From Olsenella porci (lineage in GTDB: Bacteria; Actinomycetota; Coriobacteriia; Coriobacteriales; Atopobiaceae): DNA of 64,000 nucleotides. Shown piece by piece: positions 59,224 through 64,000 of this stretch; the stretch's first letter is position 1; each line of letters opens with the position of its first letter. A program made the translations under genes and the position numbers. A model generated the notes under the pieces. That model was given only the letters and a program-made list of their open reading frames with translations. It was not told where the DNA came from and ran no database searches. The DNA lies in assembly GCF_009695875.1 (NCBI RefSeq), contig NZ_VUNC01000003.1, forward strand, positions 186,001 through 250,000. Reading direction: 5' to 3'.

Positions 59224-59541
59224 ATGGGTGTGAGGACGGCCAACGTTCAGGACGGCGACATGGGAGAGACGCTCGCGAGCCTGGCCCAGACCATCCACGG
59301 CCGCTGGGATCACGACCCCGCCGAGTCGTACACCGCGCGCCTGCTCAACGGCGAGGAGGACGAGCTCCTGAAGAAGCTCGCCGAGGAGGCCAGCGAGGTC
59401 ATCATGGCCTGCAAGGACGACGACCACGACCACATTCGCTACGAGGCCGGCGACCTCGTGTACCACCTGCTGGTGACGCTCGAGCGCTACGGCGTCACGC
59501 TGCCCGAGCTCGCGGGTGAGCTCAACGCCAGGATGAGGTAG
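59224..59541 (+). CDS. hisE: Phosphoribosyl-ATP pyrophosphohydrolase
   Basis: A 105-residue all-helical pyrophosphohydrolase (MazG-like fold) for the second histidine step, PR-ATP to PR-AMP. The metal-binding acids are in EEDELLKKLAEEASEVIMACKD and IRYEAGDLVYHLLVTLE. The ATG directly follows the hisI stop, with no gap. It completes the set of his genes here. Confidence 0.94.
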   Translation: MGVRTANVQDGDMGETLASLAQTIHGRWDHDPAESYTARLLNGEEDELLKKLAEEASEVIMACKDDDHDHIRYEAGDLVYHLLVTLERYGVTLPELAGELNARMR

Positions 59542-59664
59542 CCCCAGCCGCGTGGCCCCGTCCCTCTCGCCTGCCGGGAATGTCTGCGTCGTGTGGCGGG
59601 CCCAAGGTTGCCATACACTGTTGAGCGTCTTTTTCGCAGCCAACACCATGGGGGCGTCCAACCT

Positions 59665-60951
59665 ATGTCAAAGAGTCCCGCGGCAGCTTCTATCAACAGC
59701 CTGGACGATGTTAAGGAGAAGCTCGTTCCCGTCGTCCTTGGGGGAGACATACTCGGCTACTCGTACGTGAGGGAGTTCCACCGGGTGTACGGGATCAACT
59801 CGATCCTGCTCGCCACAGCGGACGTGAAGGCGGCCTCGTCGAGCCGCTTCTGCGACTACCGGGTGGTCAAGGGGGTCGACCAGGAGGAGTCCCTCATCAG
59901 CTACCTCATGGACCTGGGAGACGAGCTCGCCGCAAAGGGCAAGGTGGGCATCCTCGTGGGCTCCGGCGACTGGTACGCCCGCATCTTCTCGCAGAACAAG
60001 GCAAAGCTCGAGCACCGCTTCGTGGTGCCCTACATCGACTTCGACCTCCTCGACCAGATCACCCAGAAGGAGCGCTTCTACTCCATCTGCGAGGAGCTGG
60101 GCATCGACTACCCCAAGACCTGGCTGTTCGACTGCGCCGACCGCGACGCCACCATCGACGCGGACCAGTTTGACTACCCGCTCATCGCCAAGCCGTCCAA
60201 CTCGGCGCGCTACCACTACGCGGAGTTCCCGGGCAAGAAGAAGATCTTCGAGGTTCAGACGCCGGACGAGCTGCGCGCGATCTACCACAACCTGCAGGAG
60301 TCCAGCTACGACCGCGAGCTCATCGTGCAGGAGTTCATCCCCGGCGAGGACGACGGCCTGCGCTCCGTCACCACCTTCAGCGACGACGAGGGCAACCTGC
60401 GCGTGAGCTGCATGGGCCAGGTCGTGCTGCAGGACCACGCCCCCTCGGCCATCGGCAACCCCGTGGTCATACGCGACGCCCGCGTGGAGTCCGTGGTGGA
60501 GCAGGCCGCGCGCTTCCTCAAGCACGTGGGCTACCACGGCTTTGCCAACTTCGACGTCAAGTACGACCCGCGCGACGGCTCGTATCGCTTCTTCGAGGTC
60601 AACACGCGTCCCGGCCGCAACACGTTCTACCTCAGCCTGGCCGGTGTGCCGTTTGTGAGCCTGTTCGTGGAGGACTACGTGCTGGGGCACCAGATTCCCG
60701 TCACCGTGGCGGGCGACCCCTTCCTGTATGCGTGCGTGCCGCCCACCGTGGTGCGCCGCACGGTCAAGGACCCCGCCCTGCGCGACGACGTCCTGGCGCG
60801 CTACCGCAGCGGCATGGCACAGTTCCCGCTGTTCTACGAAGCGGATTCGCTCAACCACTGGTTCTGGGCCGAGGTCACCTACTACCACCAGATCCAGAAG
60901 TTCAAGAAGTACGTGTGGGACACCGGTGGCAGGCAGGCAGATGCGGACTAG
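59665..60951 (+). CDS. ATP-grasp carboxylate-amine ligase, D-aspartate ligase-like
   Basis: A 428-residue ATP-grasp enzyme. The N-terminal domain starts LVPVVLGGDILGYSYVREFHRVYG, as in D-aspartate ligases of peptidoglycan cross-bridges and related COG3919 proteins. The ATP-grasp part contains YPLIAKPSNSARYHY, ELIVQEFIPGEDDGLRSVTTF and FEVNTRPGRNTFYLS (metal-binding Glu and Asn). It probably joins an amino acid to a carboxylate; a cell-wall role is attractive but inferred. The ATG at 59665 lacks a strong ribosome site. uvrC starts inside its last codons (ATG 60941), so the two are co-translated despite no obvious shared pathway. Confidence 0.85.
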   Translation: MSKSPAAASINSLDDVKEKLVPVVLGGDILGYSYVREFHRVYGINSILLATADVKAASSSRFCDYRVVKGVDQEESLISYLMDLGDELAAKGKVGILVGSGDWYARIFSQNKAKLEHRFVVPYIDFDLLDQITQKERFYSICEELGIDYPKTWLFDCADRDATIDADQFDYPLIAKPSNSARYHYAEFPGKKKIFEVQTPDELRAIYHNLQESSYDRELIVQEFIPGEDDGLRSVTTFSDDEGNLRVSCMGQVVLQDHAPSAIGNPVVIRDARVESVVEQAARFLKHVGYHGFANFDVKYDPRDGSYRFFEVNTRPGRNTFYLSLAGVPFVSLFVEDYVLGHQIPVTVAGDPFLYACVPPTVVRRTVKDPALRDDVLARYRSGMAQFPLFYEADSLNHWFWAEVTYYHQIQKFKKYVWDTGGRQADAD

Positions 60952-63088
60952 CCCAGACCACGGCGACCCCTCTCGGGAGGATGGCCCGAGCGAGGGCGGC
61001 GCGCGCGATGCCGGCGAGGTTGCCAGCAGGCGAGAAGGGACGTCCCTCTCGCCTGACGATGGAGTCGCCAAGGCCGTGACGCCCCCGTACAGTGCGGCGG
61101 GCGCCCCCGTTGCCCCAGCGCACCTTCCCTCGATCGCCGAGCAGGTGAACCGGGTTCCCACCGAGCCCGGTTGCTACCTGTGGAAGGACGCCAAGGGCGA
61201 GGTCATCTACGTGGGCAAGGCCAAGAACCTGCGCGCCCGCATGCGGCAGTACGTCACGCTGCAGGACGACCGCGCCAAGATTCCCCTGATGATGCAGGTC
61301 GTGCGGGGGTTCGACTACGTGGTGGTGGGCTCGGAGCACGAGGCGCTGGTGCTGGAGCGCAACCTCATCGCGCAGTACCACCCCTACTTCAACGTCGACT
61401 TCAAGGATGACAAGAGCTACCCCTACATCGCCGTCACCGAGTCGGACGTGTACCCCGCCATCAAGTACACTCGCGAGCGTCACCGCAAGGGCACCAGGTA
61501 CTTTGGGCCCTACACCGATGCCAAGGCGGCGCGCGAGACCATCGACACCCTCCGCAAGGCGGTCCCCATCTGCATAGGCACCTGCGCCGAGTGGAAGCGC
61601 GCGCGGCGTTATCTCAACAGCCACCCCGATGACATCCCGGTGGCCAACATGGTGCTGGCCAAGCGCGGCCGCCCGTGCTTCGACTACCACGTGGGGCGCG
61701 GTCCCGGCGTATGCTGCGGCGAGATCGACACCGTGGAGTACGCCCGTCACGTTGATCAGGTCGAGAAGTTCCTGGGCGGCAAGCGCTCGCAGATCGTGGA
61801 CGAGCTCCAGGACCAGATGCGCGAGGCCGCCCAGAACCTGGAGTTTGAGCGTGCGGGGCGCATCAAGCGGCGCCTCGACGTGATCGCCGGGCTGGACGAC
61901 CGCCAGGAGGTCATGTTCTCGTCCGACGTGAGCATCGACCTCATCGGCTTCTACCGCGAGGAGACCATCAGCGCCGCGTGCGTGTTCGTGGTGCGCGAGG
62001 GGCGGACCATCCGCTCCAGCGAGTTCGTGCTCAACAAGGGCATGGATGTGGACCGCGTGGAGCTGGCGGAGGGCTTCCTCAAGCGCTACTACGACGAGAC
62101 CGCCGACGTCCCCCAGGAGGTCGACCTGGCGTGCGAGCTTCCCGACGAGCCTCTCCTCGAGGAGTGGCTGGGCGAGAAGCGCGGCCACGTGTGCCGCATC
62201 CACCATCCCGTGCGGGGCGAGAAGGCACACCTCCTCAAGATGGCCGAGAGCAACGCCCGGCACGCGCTCAACCGCTACATGGTGCGCACGGGGTACGCCG
62301 ACGACCGCACCAACCAGGCACTGCTGCAGCTGGAGAGCGCGCTCGCCCTGGACCGCCCACCGCTGCGCATCGAGTGCTTTGACATCTCCACGCTGCATGG
62401 CACGTTCACGGTCGCGTCCATGGTCGTGTTCACCAACGGCCGCCCCGACAAGGGGCAGTACCGCCGCTTCAAGATCCGTGCCGAGCTGGACGAGGCAAAC
62501 GACTTCCAGAGCATGGAGGAGGTCCTGGGCCGTCGCTACGGGGAGAAGAACATGGCCGACGAGCGCTTTGCCGAGCGCGCGCCCGACCTGCTCGTGGTCG
62601 ACGGCGGAAAGCCGCAGCTCACGGCAGCCATGAACCAGCTCTCGGCGTTGGGGCTCAATATCCCCGTGTGCGGACTCGCCAAGTCAGACGAGGAGGTGTT
62701 CGTCCCCTGGGACGAGACCCCGGTGGTCCTGCCGTCGGGGTCCGCCTCGCTCTACCTCATCAAGCAGGTGCGCGACGAGTCGCACCGCTTTGCCATCACC
62801 TTCCACCGCGAGCTGCGCACCAAGGCACAGTCCGTCTCGATCCTGGACGAGGTCGACGGGGTGGGGCCAAAGCGCAAGCGCGCCATCATGCGTGCGTTTG
62901 GCTCCATGAAGCGGCTGCGTGCGGCGACCGAGGAGCAGATCGCCGCCGTCAAGGGGGTTCCGCCCGAGGTCGCGCGTGCTGTGTGGGAGACCCTGCGTGC
63001 CTGGGACGACGAGGCCGCGGGCGTCGCCGCTGCCGCCGCGGGTGACGGCGCGCCCGACGGCAACCCTGGGGCGGGCGTCGCCGACTAG
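60941..63088 (+). CDS. uvrC: Excinuclease ABC subunit C
   Basis: A 715-residue UvrC, the nuclease that makes both repair incisions. The first 65 residues are a Pro/Ser-rich extension not usual in the family. The GIY-YIG nuclease domain follows (PGCYLWKDAKGEVIYVGKAKNLRARMRQY), then a UVR motif (AAQNLEFERAGRIKRRL), the RNase H-like 5' nuclease (ECFDISTLHGTFTVASMVVF, LLVVDGGKPQL) and a helix-hairpin-helix pair (VDGVGPKRKRAIMRAFGSM, VKGVPPEVARAV). The start at 60941 overlaps the ATP-grasp gene; an internal start would remove the extension. A hairpin follows the stop. Confidence 0.96.
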   Translation: MRTSPDHGDPSREDGPSEGGARDAGEVASRREGTSLSPDDGVAKAVTPPYSAAGAPVAPAHLPSIAEQVNRVPTEPGCYLWKDAKGEVIYVGKAKNLRARMRQYVTLQDDRAKIPLMMQVVRGFDYVVVGSEHEALVLERNLIAQYHPYFNVDFKDDKSYPYIAVTESDVYPAIKYTRERHRKGTRYFGPYTDAKAARETIDTLRKAVPICIGTCAEWKRARRYLNSHPDDIPVANMVLAKRGRPCFDYHVGRGPGVCCGEIDTVEYARHVDQVEKFLGGKRSQIVDELQDQMREAAQNLEFERAGRIKRRLDVIAGLDDRQEVMFSSDVSIDLIGFYREETISAACVFVVREGRTIRSSEFVLNKGMDVDRVELAEGFLKRYYDETADVPQEVDLACELPDEPLLEEWLGEKRGHVCRIHHPVRGEKAHLLKMAESNARHALNRYMVRTGYADDRTNQALLQLESALALDRPPLRIECFDISTLHGTFTVASMVVFTNGRPDKGQYRRFKIRAELDEANDFQSMEEVLGRRYGEKNMADERFAERAPDLLVVDGGKPQLTAAMNQLSALGLNIPVCGLAKSDEEVFVPWDETPVVLPSGSASLYLIKQVRDESHRFAITFHRELRTKAQSVSILDEVDGVGPKRKRAIMRAFGSMKRLRAATEEQIAAVKGVPPEVARAVWETLRAWDDEAAGVAAAAAGDGAPDGNPGAGVAD

Positions 63089-63106
63089 CCCCGCTGGTAG
63101 CCTCGA

Positions 63107-63145
63107 GGAAGGGCACCTCGCCTCCCCTCACGTGGGAGGGCTTCC
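63107..63145 (+). terminator. Hairpin after uvrC
   Basis: A two-part stem, GGAAG/CTTCC outside (63107-63111 with 63141-63145) and CCTCCC/GGGAGG inside (63121-63126 with 63134-63139), followed by TTGTC. Likely terminator with an internal bulge. Confidence 0.5.
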
Positions 63146-63239
63146 TTGTCAAAGAAGAGGAGAGGGGGCATCTTCCGTGGCCGTGGTCGCGCATGGCGGC
63201 TGTGGCTCCTTTCTCATCCTAGGCGCCCCGCCGGGGCGT

Positions 63240-63354
63240 CCCGTAAGACTTCGCACGTTTAGGAGGCGGTTAACCGCGCCAATCCTTACGGGATTCCAAT
63301 TCCCGTAAGGTTCCGCGCGGTTACGGGGTCCCTAACCGCGCGAAGTCTTACGGG
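63240..63354. repeat. Family C dyad elements, second pair
   Basis: Two 53-bp inverted repeats, 63240-63292 and 63302-63354, with centres 62 bp apart and a 9-bp gap. Both begin CCCGTAAG and end CTTACGGG. The second is nearly perfect, pairing GCGCGGTTA with CTAACCGCGC around a short loop. Sequence and spacing match the pair at 14563-14676. Confidence 0.85.
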
Positions 63355-63664
63355 ACCGGCTTCCGCGCGCCGCGCAGCTCCCTCTCCCCGGGCGGCGGCC
63401 CCGGCGCGGGGGTTAGGGAAGGGGAGGTGACGCGTCCTCGCCGTAGGGTGCGGGACACGTCGTGTCTTCGACTGGGGGAGGGTCTGCCGGTCAAAGAAGG
63501 GGGAGGGCCTCCTGGCACGCGCGAGTCTTGGCCAGTGTGCAAGCCTCCCTCACCGGTGATCGCCGTTGCCCGCCCGGTAATCCCCTGCTGCCACTTCTCC
63601 GAGGGCTTTCTGCACGGTAGCGGGCCCCCTTTCCTGGGGGAGACCCTAACTCCTTACGGACGCC
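63355..63664. other. Non-coding stretch between repeat families C and D
   Basis: About 310 bp without a supportable gene. It contains a GTCAAAGAAGG-type motif at 63490, resembling ones at 63148 and 7240. No promoter or RNA is clear. Confidence 0.35.
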
Positions 63665-63992
63665 TGTCGAAAAGTTCCCCGCGTGTGTACACACGCGACG
63701 CGATTTTGGACAGAGTGGCCTTCCGTCGTAGACTTTCCCCAGTTGTCATCCAATCAAGTTTCTAACTTTGGCAGATAGTCCTTCGCGTGTGTACACACGC
63801 GGCGCGGTTTCTGCCATTCGGGCACCCGAGATGGGGCCGATTGTCAGAAAGTCCCTCGCGTGTGTACACATGTGACGCAGTTTCTGCCAGCGGAGTTTGC
63901 CCGACCGGCATTTCCACAGGTCGCATGACATCAATATTCGAATGAAGGCAGGAACTCGCCCGCGTGAGTGCTCACGTCGGGAGTTTGCTGCC
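63665..63992. repeat. Family D dyad array (four elements)
   Basis: Four dyads of about 48 bp with centres at 63688.5, 63792.5, 63865.5 and 63969.5. The first two cores are an identical palindrome, CGCGTGTGTACACACGCG; the third is a near copy. The fourth has CGTGAGTGCTCACG. Outer arms read GGCAGA-type on the left and TTTCTGCC-type on the right, so whole units are imperfect inverted repeats. No open frame spans them. The array continues close to the window end and may extend beyond it. Confidence 0.83.
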
Positions 63993-64000
63993 ACTAAAGG

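Overview
The window is about 64 kb of dense, high-G+C bacterial chromosome (roughly two-thirds G+C by eye), with frequent GTG and TTG starts, short operons and strong purine-rich ribosome sites. The gene set fits an anaerobic actinobacterium of the class Coriobacteriia, most like Olsenella, Atopobium or Collinsella relatives. It includes a type III glutamine synthetase, NADPH glutamate synthase, a four-domain S1 protein, a fused HisZ-HisG, a BaiN-like flavoprotein and an L-cysteine desulfidase. The taxonomic call is inference from gene content. I see no rRNA or tRNA genes, CRISPR array, phage or intact insertion sequence.

Layout. 1-7022: the end of ligA, then gltB-gltD. 7966-14465: membrane and transport genes (an unknown membrane protein, a CPA2 antiporter, a zinc-dependent phospholipase C-like protein, mntP, a MATE exporter and an HdeD-like protein). 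14764-20481: glnN (minus) diverging from polA-rnhA. 20598-24812: a copper-type HMA protein, an unknown membrane protein, and a HAD hydrolase-cysteine desulfidase pair. 25077-31591: rpsA, a four-gene polar amino acid ABC transporter, a class I glutamine amidotransferase-like hydrolase and a zinc-ribbon membrane protein. 31707-45313: coaE, a lytic transglycosylase, uvrB, an orphan PTS IIB, a minus-strand operon of mrp and two flavoproteins, then uvrA, ybaK and murJ. 45726-48964: azlCD and a Zn/Cd-type P-type ATPase on the minus strand. 50199-59541: histidine biosynthesis (hisZG-D-C-B-H-A-F, then hisI-hisE after an interruption). 59665-63088: an ATP-grasp ligase and uvrC.

How the genes work together. 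gltBD, glnN and the amino acid transporter form an ammonia/glutamate assimilation theme. ligA, polA, uvrB, uvrA and uvrC together cover nucleotide excision repair from damage recognition to ligation. The his genes cover all steps except the histidinol-phosphate phosphatase. Both his transcription units carry the same promoter dyad, GGCACTKTA-N6-TAAAGT, a candidate his-specific operator.

The most unusual feature is a set of intergenic repeat arrays. Two unrelated sequence families (A at 7455, 22597 and 58243; B at 45436) share one geometry: 29-nt units separated by 12-nt variable spacers (period 41). Where the orientation flips, exactly 10 nt lie between the facing units. Two further families are dyad elements: C comes in pairs 62 bp apart, and D is spaced 104, 73 and 104 bp. 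All these spacings are close to whole helical turns. Every convergent gene junction longer than about 180 bp in the window holds one of these arrays, and none of the short ones does. I do not recognise the system.
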